Counted from the stretch's first letter, positions 1 to 9,267 are shown. The stretch is DNA of 64,000 nucleotides from Firm-04 sp946413695 (GCA_946413695.1 CAMKLV010000003.1:35535-99534); one strand, 5' to 3'. Numbers and translations: made by a program. Notes: generated by a model from the letters alone, not told the origin.

Positions 1-503
1 TCACAGAGCAGGGCGTGCAGACCTCGATCTTTATGCTGGTGCGCATCTGCCTGCTGATTGCGGGCACATCGCTGCTGACCTATACAACATCCCCGATCGT
101 GCTGACTGATGCGATCGAGTCGCTGCTTTCACCGCTCAAAAAGCTGAAAATGCCGGTGCATGAGCTTGCCATGATGATGACAATTGCGCTGCGGTTTATC
201 CCGACGCTGATCGAGGAGACGGACAAGATCATGGCGGCGCAGAAGGCGCGCGGCGCGGATATGGAAAGCGGCAGCCTGATGCAGCGTGCGCATGCACTGA
301 TCCCGATTCTGATTCCGCTGTTTGTTTCGGCGTTCCGGCGTGCAGAGGAGCTTGCGCTCGCGATGGAGTGCCGCTGCTATCACGGCGGCGAGGGCAGAAC
401 GCGGCTGCGTGAGCTCAAGAGCAGCATGCGGGATTATGTCGCGCTGGCACTGACGATTCTGCTGTTTGCGGCGGTCATCATCCTGAACATTGTGCTGCAC
501 TGA
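1..503 (+). CDS. ecfT: Energy-coupling factor transporter membrane protein EcfT (3' part)
   Basis: Membrane scaffold subunit of ECF-type vitamin/metal importers, which joins the two ATPases to the substrate-binding S component. The reading frame is open from the left edge, so the N-terminus is missing; the in-frame GTG at 15 is unlikely to be the true start. Family hallmarks are visible: the LTYTTSPIVLTDAIESL segment, the HELAMMMTIALRFIPTL stretch, and two coupling-helix motifs with A-R-G (AQKARGADM) and A-M-E-C-R (ALAMECRCY) that contact the ATPases. The C-terminus ends in a hydrophobic helix. The ATPase genes would be expected just upstream, outside the window. The next gene starts 9 bp downstream. 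Identity is confident; substrate specificity cannot be told from EcfT. Confidence 0.93.
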   Translation, partial: TEQGVQTSIFMLVRICLLIAGTSLLTYTTSPIVLTDAIESLLSPLKKLKMPVHELAMMMTIALRFIPTLIEETDKIMAAQKARGADMESGSLMQRAHALIPILIPLFVSAFRRAEELALAMECRCYHGGEGRTRLRELKSSMRDYVALALTILLFAAVIILNIVLH

Positions 504-511
504 TATGTGAT

Positions 512-3115
512 ATGAAAGAACGAGTAAAACCGCATCTTTACCGGATGCTGAGCTTTCTGATTCCGTGCCTGCTCATGCTGGCGGTGTTCGCGCTGGACGG
601 CAGATATCCGTTCGGCGAGGATGCACTTCTGGAATCAGATGCAGCGGCGCAGTATTATCCGTTTCTGCTGCTGCTGCGCAGAACTGTCCGCTCCGGCGGC
701 AGTCTGCTCTATACATGGCGCGCCGGATTCGGTACGAATTTCTGGGCGCTGATCGCTTACTACTGCCTGAATCCGTGGAACCTGATTGCAATCGCCCTGC
801 CGGAATCAATGGTGCAGGGATTCCTCTCGCTGTCAGTCTGTTTCCGGATCGGGCTTGCCGGTCTCTGCACCGCAGTTCTGATGCAGACGGTCTCGAAAAA
901 GCAGGATCTCTCGATTGTGATCTTTGCTTCGTGCTACGGGCTGAGTCAGTGGTTCATCTGGAATTATTTTCAGCTGATCTGGCTCGATGCGGCTGCGATG
1001 ATGCCGCTGCTGCTCGCGGGAATGTACCGTCTGGTGCGTGACGGGCGCTGCAAAATGTTCATCGCGGTGCTGGTGCTCTCGCTGATCTGCAATCCGTATT
1101 TCAGCTTCATCACCTGCATGATGACGTTTTTCTGCTGGGTCTGTGCGCTGATCATCCTGAAAAAGCCGCTGCGGGCACTGCCCCGTGAGGCGGGACGCTT
1201 CTTCGGGAGCGCGCTGCTTTCGGGCGGCATCGCGGCTGTCATTCTGATCCCGCTGGCATTTGCCGTGCGGAATACGGGTGCAGCGGCGCAGGCATTTCCT
1301 GATCTGCTGCAGTTTCCTGACAGCTTCACGGAGCTGCTCGGCAGACTTGTCTCCATGACCTATCCGATCCAGCATATCGGCATGCCGAATCTCTCGAGTA
1401 CAATGCTCGGCGTACTGCTGTTTACCGGCTATCTGACGGCAAAGCGGATTCCGCTGCGCGAGCGTCTGACGGTCGCAGGACTGCTGGGGTTTCTGCTCGT
1501 GAGCCTCTGGTATCCGCCGCTGGATTTCATCTGGCACGGGCTGCATGTCCCGAACGGATTTATCCACCGGTTTGCGTTTCTTGTGCCGTTCGTCCTGCTG
1601 ATGGCAGGCTGGCGATTTACATCGACACTGCCGGAGACAGACGGGCTCCCGCTGCGCAGGCGTCTGCTGCAGCTTTGCGCGATGCTTGCCGTCACGGGCG
1701 GGCTCTGTGCGCTGGCTGTGTACCATGAGATAACCGATATCATCCTGATTCCGGTTCTGTTTACGCTCGGCTACTGCGCGCTGTATCTCTGGCGGTATCT
1801 GAAGCCGCAGAGCAGCACTGTGCTTGGCGTCATGCTGCTGGTGACCGTCTGCGGGGAGATGTTCGTCTCCGCGAAAAATCTGGTGGAGTTTCTGCCGGAG
1901 CTTTACAGCGCATCCGATCTGACTGCAAAACCGGAGCAGAAGCGCGCTGCCGCTGCAATCCGGGAGGCGGAGCGCGGGTGCCCGAAGCGCACGGCATTTG
2001 TCACGGGATACGGCTTCAATCCGGAGCTGTTCTGTGACCTGCGGTTCGGCGGCACGCTTTATTCCTCGCTGATCCCCGGCGATTTTGCCGATACGCTCTC
2101 GTATCTCGGCATGTTCTCCGGCGCCGATCAGAACCGCTATTTCTATCATCCGCTGCCGCCGCTTTCGATGCTGCTGACGAATATCCAATATGTCATTGCG
2201 CCCGCGGGCGGCGATTTTCCGGCGGCGTTCTATGCACCGCTCGGGAAGACGTGTGTGCAGAAATTTGCATACGATCTGCCGTTCGGATTCTGTATTCCGG
2301 CGCCGCTGACCGAACCGGAAGGCGGCAGCTTTGCGGAGCGTCAGAACGCGCTGTTTCACCAGATCGCTGATACCGATGCAAATGTCTGCGTGCCGCTGCA
2401 GCCGGAAATCACGGTTTCCGATCAGACTGTGAACGCCGCGGATGACAGCATCATGCTTGATACCGGCGACAGCGAAAAAACAACTGTGACCTACACCTTT
2501 ACCGCTGATGCAGACGGCTGGTATCTCTATGACATGCTGCCCGATGCGGCACTTTGCAGCACAGTCCGGCAGTATGTTGTGAAGCACGGCGACGAAACTG
2601 TCGATTCGGAGCTTTTCCTCAAAGATGAGCCCTATGAACAGCTCGCTGTGATGCGGTCTGTCGGGGCATGCAGGGCGGGGGAGCAGATCACCGTCAAAAT
2701 GACATTCGGCGCGCAGGCGAAAGGCAGTCTGCGGATACAGGCGGCACGGCTCGATGAATCTGCCTTTGCCGCGTGTATGCAGCAGATTTCACAGGCAGCG
2801 CCGGAGCGCGTTCAGGTGCAGGATACGGAGATCCGGCTGCAGGTGACCGCATCTGCGGAGCGCCCGCTGCTCTATCTGCCGGTGCCCTTTGAAAAGGGCT
2901 GGCACGCAGAGATCGACGGCGAACCGGCTCCGCTGACAGAAGCGCTGCCCGGCATGCTCGGGCTGCAGCTGACACCCGGCGAACACACGGTGCGGCTCCG
3001 GTATCTGCCGCAGGGATTTGTGTCCGGCTGCGCGGTCAGCATCTGCAGCGGACTGCTGTGCGTGGTACTGCTGCTGCGCCGCAGATTCAAATCCCGCACA
3101 CCGAAGGAGAATTGA
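512..3115 (+). CDS. YfhO-family multispanning membrane protein
   Basis: An 867-residue integral membrane protein with many hydrophobic segments over roughly residues 1-450, a largely soluble region (about 460-840) and a final membrane helix followed by a basic tail (RRRFKSRTPKEN). The early DAAAQYYPFLLLLRR and LYTWRAGFGTNFWALIAYY segments are typical of the YfhO family, GT-C-like proteins that in Bacillus and Listeria are linked to glycosylation of teichoic acids or other cell-surface glycans. No strong Shine-Dalgarno precedes the ATG; translation may be coupled to ecfT. The stop codon directly abuts the truA start. Family assignment is good; the actual substrate is unknown. Confidence 0.8.
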   Translation: MKERVKPHLYRMLSFLIPCLLMLAVFALDGRYPFGEDALLESDAAAQYYPFLLLLRRTVRSGGSLLYTWRAGFGTNFWALIAYYCLNPWNLIAIALPESMVQGFLSLSVCFRIGLAGLCTAVLMQTVSKKQDLSIVIFASCYGLSQWFIWNYFQLIWLDAAAMMPLLLAGMYRLVRDGRCKMFIAVLVLSLICNPYFSFITCMMTFFCWVCALIILKKPLRALPREAGRFFGSALLSGGIAAVILIPLAFAVRNTGAAAQAFPDLLQFPDSFTELLGRLVSMTYPIQHIGMPNLSSTMLGVLLFTGYLTAKRIPLRERLTVAGLLGFLLVSLWYPPLDFIWHGLHVPNGFIHRFAFLVPFVLLMAGWRFTSTLPETDGLPLRRRLLQLCAMLAVTGGLCALAVYHEITDIILIPVLFTLGYCALYLWRYLKPQSSTVLGVMLLVTVCGEMFVSAKNLVEFLPELYSASDLTAKPEQKRAAAAIREAERGCPKRTAFVTGYGFNPELFCDLRFGGTLYSSLIPGDFADTLSYLGMFSGADQNRYFYHPLPPLSMLLTNIQYVIAPAGGDFPAAFYAPLGKTCVQKFAYDLPFGFCIPAPLTEPEGGSFAERQNALFHQIADTDANVCVPLQPEITVSDQTVNAADDSIMLDTGDSEKTTVTYTFTADADGWYLYDMLPDAALCSTVRQYVVKHGDETVDSELFLKDEPYEQLAVMRSVGACRAGEQITVKMTFGAQAKGSLRIQAARLDESAFAACMQQISQAAPERVQVQDTEIRLQVTASAERPLLYLPVPFEKGWHAEIDGEPAPLTEALPGMLGLQLTPGEHTVRLRYLPQGFVSGCAVSICSGLLCVVLLLRRRFKSRTPKEN

Positions 3116-3874
3116 ATGCGCACACTCAAAATGACAATCGCATACCGCGGCACGCACTATCACGGGTTTCAGCGTCAGCCGAATGCCGCGACCGTGCAGG
3201 GCGAGCTCGAGCAGCAGCTTGCGCGTGTGCTGAACGGTCCTGTGACCGCTTACGGCTGCTCGCGGACCGATACCGGCGTACATGCAAATATGTTTGTGCT
3301 GCACCTGCATACCGAGCGGGAGATTCGCTGCAAAAATCTCGTGCGCGCGCTGAACGGCTATCTGCCGGACGATATCTCCGTGCTGAACTGCGAGGATGCA
3401 CCCGCGGAATTCCACGCGCGATTTGACTGCAAGGGCAAGGAATATCTCTACCGCATCCACTGCCACGAGAGCAAAAACCCGTTCCTCACCGATCTGGCGT
3501 TCCATTACCGCAGACCGCTCGACATCGAAAAGATCCGCTATGCTGCCGGACAGGTCATCGGGACGCGGGACTTTCACAGCTTCTGTGCGCAGGCAACGCC
3601 GGAGACAAACTGCATCCGGACAATCTACGGCACAGCCGTTGAAGCCTCGGGCAGTGATGTCGCAATCCGGATTCGCGGCGACGGATTCCTCTATAATATG
3701 GTGCGGATTTTCGTCGGGACGCTGCTCGATATCAATGAAGGCATTTTTCCGCCCGATGCGATGCCGCAGATTCTCGCGGCAAAGGATCGCCTCGCGGCAG
3801 GCAGAACCGCAATGGCGCACGGGTTGTATCTCAATCAGGTGTTCTATTCGGAAGCTGACTGCAGGAATATGTAA
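3116..3874 (+). CDS. truA: tRNA pseudouridine(38-40) synthase TruA
   Basis: Converts uridines 38-40 in the anticodon stem-loop of many tRNAs to pseudouridine, in the cytoplasm. At 252 residues it is the normal family length. The catalytic Asp lies in the YGCSRTDTGVHA motif (about residue 52), followed by the family motifs ALNGYLPDDISV, FHARFDCKGKEYLYRI and the C-terminal FLYNMVRIFVGTL. The ATG immediately follows the stop of the preceding gene, so the two are probably co-transcribed. EcfT and TruA are frequent neighbours in Firmicutes. Confidence 0.96.
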   Translation: MRTLKMTIAYRGTHYHGFQRQPNAATVQGELEQQLARVLNGPVTAYGCSRTDTGVHANMFVLHLHTEREIRCKNLVRALNGYLPDDISVLNCEDAPAEFHARFDCKGKEYLYRIHCHESKNPFLTDLAFHYRRPLDIEKIRYAAGQVIGTRDFHSFCAQATPETNCIRTIYGTAVEASGSDVAIRIRGDGFLYNMVRIFVGTLLDINEGIFPPDAMPQILAAKDRLAAGRTAMAHGLYLNQVFYSEADCRNM

Positions 3875-3909
3875 CCGCAGAAACGGACAAAAGAAAGAAG
3901 GGCTGCAAT

Positions 3910-5121
3910 TTGGAAAAGAAAAAAACGGGAACGAAGCCCGTCAAAAGCGGCAGCGCGGCAAAGGATATCTATGCGATGCGCAAGCGGAAAAAGCGGCGCA
4001 AGGTGCTCAAGCAGAGCATCTGGATGCTGCTGCTTGCCGTGACCGTGCTGGTGCTCTATCAGCGGCGTGATTCGTGGATTCCGAAGCTTGAGACGATCGG
4101 TGTGCGGCATCAGAGCCAGCAGAATGCAGGCACCGCGACAGAGGGCAACTTCCCGATCTCAATCTACGGCGACAAGGACTACCGGCTCGCGGAGACAGGC
4201 GGCAAGCTGCTGGTGCTCAGCGATTCCTATCTCTATATCTACGAGACGGACGGTTCGCTCACTGCCGCAAGACAGCACACCTACGGCAATGCGATGATGC
4301 AGACCGCCGGCGACTACGCGCTGGTCTATGAGAACGGCGGTACGCGGTTCCGGCTCGAAACGCCCGCCAAGAGCCGTTTTGAGAAGGTGCTCTCCGATCA
4401 GATCATCTTCGGCAGAGTCTCCGAAAACGGCGTGACGGCGCTTGTCACCGCCTCGGACAGCTGCGCCTGTAAAATGTTTGTATTTAACAATAAGGGGCAG
4501 CAGATCTATGAGCGGAAATGTGTGGAGCGCATTGCCGATCTCGCCTTCCATCCCGATGATACCGGCTGCTATGCCGTCCGGCTCGAAGCGGAGAACGGCG
4601 TGATGAAATCTGTCGTGAATTCCTATAGTTTTTCGGGCGGAGATTATATTTGGTCGAGTCAACCCCTTGACATGCTCGCGATTTCGGTATATAATACCAG
4701 TGAGGGGGATATCTTCATTCTCGGAGATACCAGGTGCTGCTATCTGGATGCGAACGGCATCGTAAAAACAAGCTACAGCTATCCGGATAAGCTTGTGCGC
4801 GGCGTATTCTCGGGCAGTGCGGCGGCGCTCCTGCTCGGAAACGATGAGACGCGGACAAAAACGGTTGTCGTTCTGAACGGACCTTCCGGCTCGCCTGCAA
4901 TCCGGAGCTACGAAAAGGATGTCTGCGACATCGGATTCGTGCCGGAGGATGAGGCACTGCTTGTCCAGATGCGCAGAGAGATTGAAACGCTCAGCTATCA
5001 GTGCAATGTCCTGCAGACAACGCCTGTCACGGAAAGCTATGACGGTTTCCTGCGGATCGGGCGGAACCTGTTTCTGCATAACTATGACCACATTGAACGG
5101 CTGGAATACAGCGGCTCCTGA
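3910..5121 (+). CDS. DUF5711-like single-pass membrane protein
   Basis: A 403-residue protein with a very basic N-terminus (about residues 1-35, rich in Lys/Arg), one membrane helix (about 36-55, IWMLLLAVTVLVLY) and a long extracytoplasmic region. Regularly spaced short hydrophobic beta-strands with G-[DE]-[YF] motifs suggest a beta-propeller. This layout fits the DUF5711 family, usually found beside a CvpA-like gene as here. The TTG start is chosen because AGAAAGAAGGG lies 8-10 bases upstream and no ATG fits better. Function is unknown; a cell-envelope role is only inferred from topology. Confidence 0.6.
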   Translation: MEKKKTGTKPVKSGSAAKDIYAMRKRKKRRKVLKQSIWMLLLAVTVLVLYQRRDSWIPKLETIGVRHQSQQNAGTATEGNFPISIYGDKDYRLAETGGKLLVLSDSYLYIYETDGSLTAARQHTYGNAMMQTAGDYALVYENGGTRFRLETPAKSRFEKVLSDQIIFGRVSENGVTALVTASDSCACKMFVFNNKGQQIYERKCVERIADLAFHPDDTGCYAVRLEAENGVMKSVVNSYSFSGGDYIWSSQPLDMLAISVYNTSEGDIFILGDTRCCYLDANGIVKTSYSYPDKLVRGVFSGSAAALLLGNDETRTKTVVVLNGPSGSPAIRSYEKDVCDIGFVPEDEALLVQMRREIETLSYQCNVLQTTPVTESYDGFLRIGRNLFLHNYDHIERLEYSGS

Positions 5122-5196
5122 AAGCCCTTTGCGGCACAGAAAAATAAATTGCATCCGCTTTGCGGCGGAATGTGAAGAACAACGGAGGAATTGTGC

Positions 5197-6111
5197 ATGA
5201 GCACAACATTATGGTGGATATTTGACATTGCAGTCATTCTGATTGCAGTGTATGTCATTGTGACAAACGGCAAGCGCGGCGTGACAAAATCATTCGTGCT
5301 CGCGATCGGTTACATCATCACAACAGTTGCCGCCTCGCTGCTTGCAGCGGCTGCAGCGCCGGTGCTGTATCATTCTGTTGCACATAACAATAATATTTCC
5401 GGCATTATTACAGCAAACAAGCATATGGATTTTCCGCAGGTGTTTGCAACAGCGATTACCGAGCAGGAATACGGCTTTGTTGCAGATTCGCAGGCGGTTC
5501 TCAAAATCCTGTCCGATCCGGAGAAAAATCAGGAGTTTGAGGACGCACTGTATCAGTACGCAAATGTCAAGACCGGCGGAACCGTTGCAGTCAAATCCGA
5601 TTTTGACGCGGTGCTCCGCGAGGCGTTTCTCTCAAGCTACGGCAATCAGCTCGGAGACCGTCTGCCGAAATATGTCCGCATGTACTTTGAGCGGCAGGTC
5701 AGACAGGATCCCGGCATGATGCGCGAGCTGATTTCGACTTATTATAACCGCAGCATGTCCGATGAGCAGCGTGCCGAGGTGCTCGAGCAGGCGATTGCCG
5801 CCAAACCGACCACCGAGGTGCTGCAGATCTTCATCTATTTCATCATCTTCTCGGTGGTGATGGTCATTGTTGCGATCATCAGTGCGGTGCTCCAGAACCG
5901 CATGTTCTTCAACATCCAGAATTCGACGGATCACGCTGTCGGTGCGCTGCTCGGCGTGCTCGAGGCAGGTGCAATGCTCGTGCTGCTGACGCTGCTCGTG
6001 CGCCTGATTGTCCTGCTCACAGGCGGCAGCACGGCACTGTTCAATGATGAGACCATTGCAGATTCCATGCTGTTCTCATTCTTCTATAATCATCTCGATA
6101 TTTTGTTATAA
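5197..6111 (+). CDS. CvpA-family membrane protein
   Basis: A 304-residue membrane protein with hydrophobic helices near residues 3-22, 28-50, 210-232 and 248-272. This resembles the CvpA fold with a long insertion (about residues 60-205) between the second and third helices. CvpA proteins are tied to envelope homeostasis and colicin V production in E. coli; the role in Firmicutes is unclear. The start is placed at the ATG at 5197 (GGAGG at 5184-5188) rather than the in-frame TTG six bases upstream. It follows the DUF5711-like gene by 75 bp and probably shares its transcript. Confidence 0.72.
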   Translation: MSTTLWWIFDIAVILIAVYVIVTNGKRGVTKSFVLAIGYIITTVAASLLAAAAAPVLYHSVAHNNNISGIITANKHMDFPQVFATAITEQEYGFVADSQAVLKILSDPEKNQEFEDALYQYANVKTGGTVAVKSDFDAVLREAFLSSYGNQLGDRLPKYVRMYFERQVRQDPGMMRELISTYYNRSMSDEQRAEVLEQAIAAKPTTEVLQIFIYFIIFSVVMVIVAIISAVLQNRMFFNIQNSTDHAVGALLGVLEAGAMLVLLTLLVRLIVLLTGGSTALFNDETIADSMLFSFFYNHLDILL

Positions 6112-6122
6112 TATCATGTGCA

Positions 6123-6202
6123 CCTCTGCTGCGGAGTTTTCTGCTGCAGAGGCGCTGTATTCCATTTTCAGAAAGGAGCGCGTCCCTGCGCAGATCAGGG
6201 AC
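6123..6202 (+). promoter_or_regulatory. Structured leader before clpE
   Basis: Two inverted repeats fill the gap before clpE. The first pairs CCTCTGCTGCGG (6123-6134) with CTGCTGCAGAGG (6141-6152), one mismatch. The second pairs GTCCCTG (6182-6188) with CAGGGAC (6196-6202). The only good Shine-Dalgarno (AAAGGAG, 6172-6178) lies 34 bases before the ATG; folding the second hairpin would bring it to a normal distance. No CtsR-type box was seen. Confidence 0.45.
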
Positions 6203-6212
6203 CGGTGAAAAT

Positions 6213-8549
6213 ATGGTTCTTTGCAGTAACTGTAAAAAGCGCCCTGCCATTGTGTTTATTACCTCAATGCACGGCTCGGAGAAACGGAACGAGGGCTTGT
6301 GCCTTGTCTGCGCGAAAAAGCTGAATATTCCGCAGGTTGCCGAGTATATGGAGCATATGGGCATCTCGGATGAGGATATTGAGCAGATGAGCGACCAGAT
6401 GATGGATCTGCTCGACAACGAGGACGAAAACTTTGAGATGGGCGGTGCAAGCACCATGCCCGGATTCATCCAGCGGCTGTTTACCGATCATCCTGTGACG
6501 GATACGGAGAAGGAGCAGCCGAAGGAGAAGGACGATGAGCCGAAAAAGCCTGAAAAGGCAAGCGACCTGTTCGGCAGATTCGGCGGCGACAAAACCGGCA
6601 AGGGCGAGGAACGCAAATCCAGAAAGAAGGAGCGCAAAAAGGAACTCAAATATCTGGACAGCTATTGCACAAACCTCAGCAAGCGCGCTGAGGAGGGCAA
6701 AATGGACGGCGTCATCGGCAGAGATACCGAGATCGCGCGCGTTATCCAGATTCTCTCACGCCGCCAGAAGAACAATCCCTGCCTGATCGGTGAACCGGGC
6801 GTCGGCAAGACGGCGGTCGCTGAGGGCATTGCACTGCGCATTGCATCCGGCGATGTGCCCTTCCACCTCAAGGATAAAAAGATTTATCTGCTCGACATGA
6901 CCGCACTGGTCGCAGGCACGCAGTTCCGCGGACAGTTCGAGAGCAGAGTCAAGGGACTTGTCGAGGAGGTCAAGGAGCAGGGGAATATTATCCTGTTCAT
7001 CGACGAGGTGCACAGCCTTGTCGGCGCAGGTGACTCCGAGGGTTCGATGAACGCTGCGAATATCCTGAAGCCGGCGCTCTCCAGAGGCGAGGTGCAGGTC
7101 ATCGGTGCAACCACGTTCACCGAGTACCGCAAGTATATCGAGAAGGACGGCGCACTCGAACGCCGCTTCCAGCCCGTCAAGGTCGATGAACCGACCATTG
7201 AGGATACAGTCGAAATCCTCAAGGGCGTTGCAAAATATTACGAGGAATTCCACCGCGTACACATCGCACCGGCGATGCTGCGGCTCTGCGCCGTGCTCTC
7301 CGAGCGCTATATCACAGACCGTTTCCTGCCGGATAAGGCAATCGACCTGCTCGATGAAAGCTGTGCCTATGTCAGCATCCGCCACCCGGAGCTGACCGAG
7401 ATTGACCGCCTGACCACAGAGATCGCGGAAAAGCAGGAGCAGATCGACGAGATCGAGGGCGACCAGAATCCCGATTATCAGAAGCTCGCCGAGTATAAGG
7501 GCGAGATGATCCACCTGAAAGCGCGCTTTGATGAGCTGACCGAGCATCCGGTCGAGGTCAACGTCGAGGCGGGCGATCTTGCGCATGTCATTGAGATCTG
7601 GACCGGCATTCCGGCAAACAAAATCGAGGAGACCGAATACGCCAAGCTGCGCGACCTTGAAGCGCATCTCAAGGAGCATATCATCGGTCAGGATGAGGCG
7701 ATTGCGGCGCTCGCTAAGGCGATCAAGCGCAGCCGCGTGCAGATGTCCGCACGCCGCAGACCGGCTTCGTTTATCTTTGTCGGCCCGACCGGTGTCGGTA
7801 AGACGGAGCTTGTCAAGGTGCTCTCGAATGAGATGTTCGATTCGACCGATCCGCTGATCCGGCTCGATATGACCGAGTATATGGAAAAGCACGCTGTTTC
7901 GCGCATGATCGGTTCGCCTCCGGGCTATGTCGGCTACGATGAGGCAGGTCAGCTGACCGAAAAAGTGCGCCGCAGACCGTATTCCGTCATCCTCTTTGAC
8001 GAGATCGAAAAGGCGCATCCGGATGTTATGAACCTGCTGCTGCAGATTCTCGACGAGGGCAAAATCGACGATGCACAGGGCAGAACGGTCAACTTTGAGA
8101 ACACCATTATCATCATGACCTCGAACGCGGGCAGCACGGATAAATCCACCGGTGTCGGCTTCAACCGCACCGAGGAGGAGATCTCGAAGGAGAAGGCGCT
8201 GAAGGGTCTCAAAGACTTCCTGCGTCCGGAATTCGTCGGCAGAATCGACGAGATCATTGTGTTCAATCCGCTGACGGTTGAGGACTATATCCGCATTGCA
8301 GACCTCATGCTCAAGGAGACCGCTGCAGCACTTTCCGAGCGCGGCATCCTGCTGGACTGGGACGATGCGGCACTCCGGATCGCTGCGGAGAAGTCGCACG
8401 GTCAGCGCTACGGTGCGCGTGATATCCGCCGCACGCTGCGTGATGAGATCGAGGATCCGATCGCCTCGCTGATTGTTGATTCCGATACGCCGCTGCACAT
8501 GGTTCACATCCGCGGCACCGAGGAAGGCATCAAGCTGGAGTCGGAATAA
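6213..8549 (+). CDS. clpE: ATP-dependent Clp ATPase, ClpE type
   Basis: AAA+ unfoldase that feeds damaged proteins to ClpP in the cytoplasm. At 778 residues it starts with a four-cysteine zinc finger (C4-S-N-C7 and C30-L-V-C33) and lacks the double Clp_N repeat of ClpC, which is the ClpE arrangement. A charged linker (about 85-145) leads to AAA domain 1 with Walker A GEPGVGKT (about 193) and Walker B ILFIDEVH, a short coiled-coil middle region rich in Glu (about 400-450), and AAA domain 2 with GPTGVGKT (about 524) and VILFDEIEKAHPDV. The McsA-like zinc finger fused to the ATPase suggests arginine-phosphate or heat-stress control, an inference from the family. A strong terminator follows. Confidence 0.9.
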   Translation: MVLCSNCKKRPAIVFITSMHGSEKRNEGLCLVCAKKLNIPQVAEYMEHMGISDEDIEQMSDQMMDLLDNEDENFEMGGASTMPGFIQRLFTDHPVTDTEKEQPKEKDDEPKKPEKASDLFGRFGGDKTGKGEERKSRKKERKKELKYLDSYCTNLSKRAEEGKMDGVIGRDTEIARVIQILSRRQKNNPCLIGEPGVGKTAVAEGIALRIASGDVPFHLKDKKIYLLDMTALVAGTQFRGQFESRVKGLVEEVKEQGNIILFIDEVHSLVGAGDSEGSMNAANILKPALSRGEVQVIGATTFTEYRKYIEKDGALERRFQPVKVDEPTIEDTVEILKGVAKYYEEFHRVHIAPAMLRLCAVLSERYITDRFLPDKAIDLLDESCAYVSIRHPELTEIDRLTTEIAEKQEQIDEIEGDQNPDYQKLAEYKGEMIHLKARFDELTEHPVEVNVEAGDLAHVIEIWTGIPANKIEETEYAKLRDLEAHLKEHIIGQDEAIAALAKAIKRSRVQMSARRRPASFIFVGPTGVGKTELVKVLSNEMFDSTDPLIRLDMTEYMEKHAVSRMIGSPPGYVGYDEAGQLTEKVRRRPYSVILFDEIEKAHPDVMNLLLQILDEGKIDDAQGRTVNFENTIIIMTSNAGSTDKSTGVGFNRTEEEISKEKALKGLKDFLRPEFVGRIDEIIVFNPLTVEDYIRIADLMLKETAAALSERGILLDWDDAALRIAAEKSHGQRYGARDIRRTLRDEIEDPIASLIVDSDTPLHMVHIRGTEEGIKLESE

Positions 8550-8573
8550 GCGCCGCTCCCTTTATCCCGAGAT

Positions 8574-8620
8574 AAAAAAGCCGCTCTGGTTTGCGTGATG
8601 CAGACCGGAGCGGCTTTTCT
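8574..8620 (+). terminator. Rho-independent terminator after clpE
   Basis: AGCCGCTC and GAGCGGCT arms flank a roughly 20-base interior, with TTTT on the plus side and an A-run on the left, so it can work for both strands. Confidence 0.8.
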
Positions 8621-8663
8621 TGATCGCGTGGATTGTCATTGTTCCTGCAACAGAACAGAAGGC

Positions 8664-8782
8664 AAAAAAAACGGGATGGCGTTGCGGCCATCCTGTATGA
8701 AGGAAAGAGGTTACCATAAGCAAATCCGAGCGGCAGTGAACCAAATTCACTGTTGTTCCACTCCAATTTGTTGGTGAAAACT
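8664..8782 (-). ncRNA. Candidate small regulatory RNA (about 119 nt)
   Basis: Read on the minus strand, a perfect sigma-A promoter (TTGACA at 8817-8812, 17-base spacer, TATACT at 8794-8789) predicts a start near 8782. The transcript folds into a rod: 8770-8758 pairs with 8733-8721 over 13 positions with one mismatch and two G-U pairs, capped by CAGTGAA/TTCACTG (8752-8746 with 8740-8734), with a 5-base bulge on one side. A single-stranded CU-rich stretch (CCTCTTTCCTTC, 8710-8699) follows, then a terminator hairpin (GGATGGC/GCCATCC, 8693-8674) and eight Ts (8671-8664). The CU-rich stretch is complementary to Shine-Dalgarno-like sequence, suggesting a translational regulator. It matches no RNA family I recognise (not SRP, tmRNA or RNase P). 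Confidence 0.7.
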
Positions 8783-8788
8783 ATATAT

Positions 8789-8817
8789 AGTATACATGTT
8801 TTACAAGGATTTGTCAA
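8789..8817 (-). promoter_or_regulatory. Consensus sigma-A promoter of the small RNA
   Basis: TTGACA (8817-8812), spacer of 17, TATACT (8794-8789), reading leftwards. Eleven of twelve consensus bases match. Confidence 0.8.
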
Positions 8818-9185
8818 TCAGTTCACTTCATTTTCGGCGGTTTTGATAACATTTAAAGCGTATAGAGTGGATTTAAGCACAATTCGCCAAATGTTTCGGG
8901 CACATCTTGCGGAGTTAGCAATATTGTCCATGCGATTTTTCGCCTAGATCCTTATTCGCGGAGACAATGCATCAGATTGTGTGCGCGTTTGAACAGTTTG
9001 ACGGGGATTGACCGAGAGCGGGTTGCAGTTGTAGCACAGAGAAATACAGTTTGTCCGGTTTTTAACGATGTTCATTATATGTTCATATATTATGATGTGA
9101 CAATATGACAGTTCATCTGCGGAAATCAGGACAAATCCGCATAAAACCGGCAATATTTCTGATTCAGATAGGATATAATAAAACA
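8818..9185. other. Intergenic region, no gene seen
   Basis: An AT-rich stretch between the small-RNA promoter and the gdhA promoter. Short open frames exist on both strands but have neither ribosome sites nor protein-like composition. No riboswitch was recognised. Confidence 0.5.
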
Positions 9186-9267
9186 TTTCCAAACTATGCA
9201 AAATAGAGTATAATTAGGGGGTGGACTTACGAACGTCCCTGAACTTTTTTGTAAGGAGATTTGTGTT
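9186..9267 (+). promoter_or_regulatory. gdhA promoter and leader
   Basis: A TATAAT at 9209-9214 with only a weak -35 (TTTCCA, 9186-9191) precedes gdhA. The short leader holds a GGAC/GTCC hairpin followed by six Ts (about 9221-9252) and then AAGGAG seven bases or so before the ATG; the hairpin could be an attenuator or simply a 5' stabiliser. Confidence 0.5.

Noticed and set aside
833..2587. Long minus-strand reading frame of 584 codons
   Set aside because: It is antisense to the YfhO gene, lacks a ribosome site, and its composition (rich in Arg, Gln, His) is that of a shadow frame.
6756..8507. Long minus-strand reading frame of 583 codons
   Set aside because: Antisense shadow of clpE.
8664..8782. 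Signal recognition particle RNA
   Set aside because: The rod shape is similar, but the conserved GGAA-capped apical motif with its internal loops is missing.
8530..8817. Minus-strand frames over the small RNA
   Set aside because: They run through the RNA's own terminator hairpin and beyond; the promoter-rod-terminator reading explains the sequence better.
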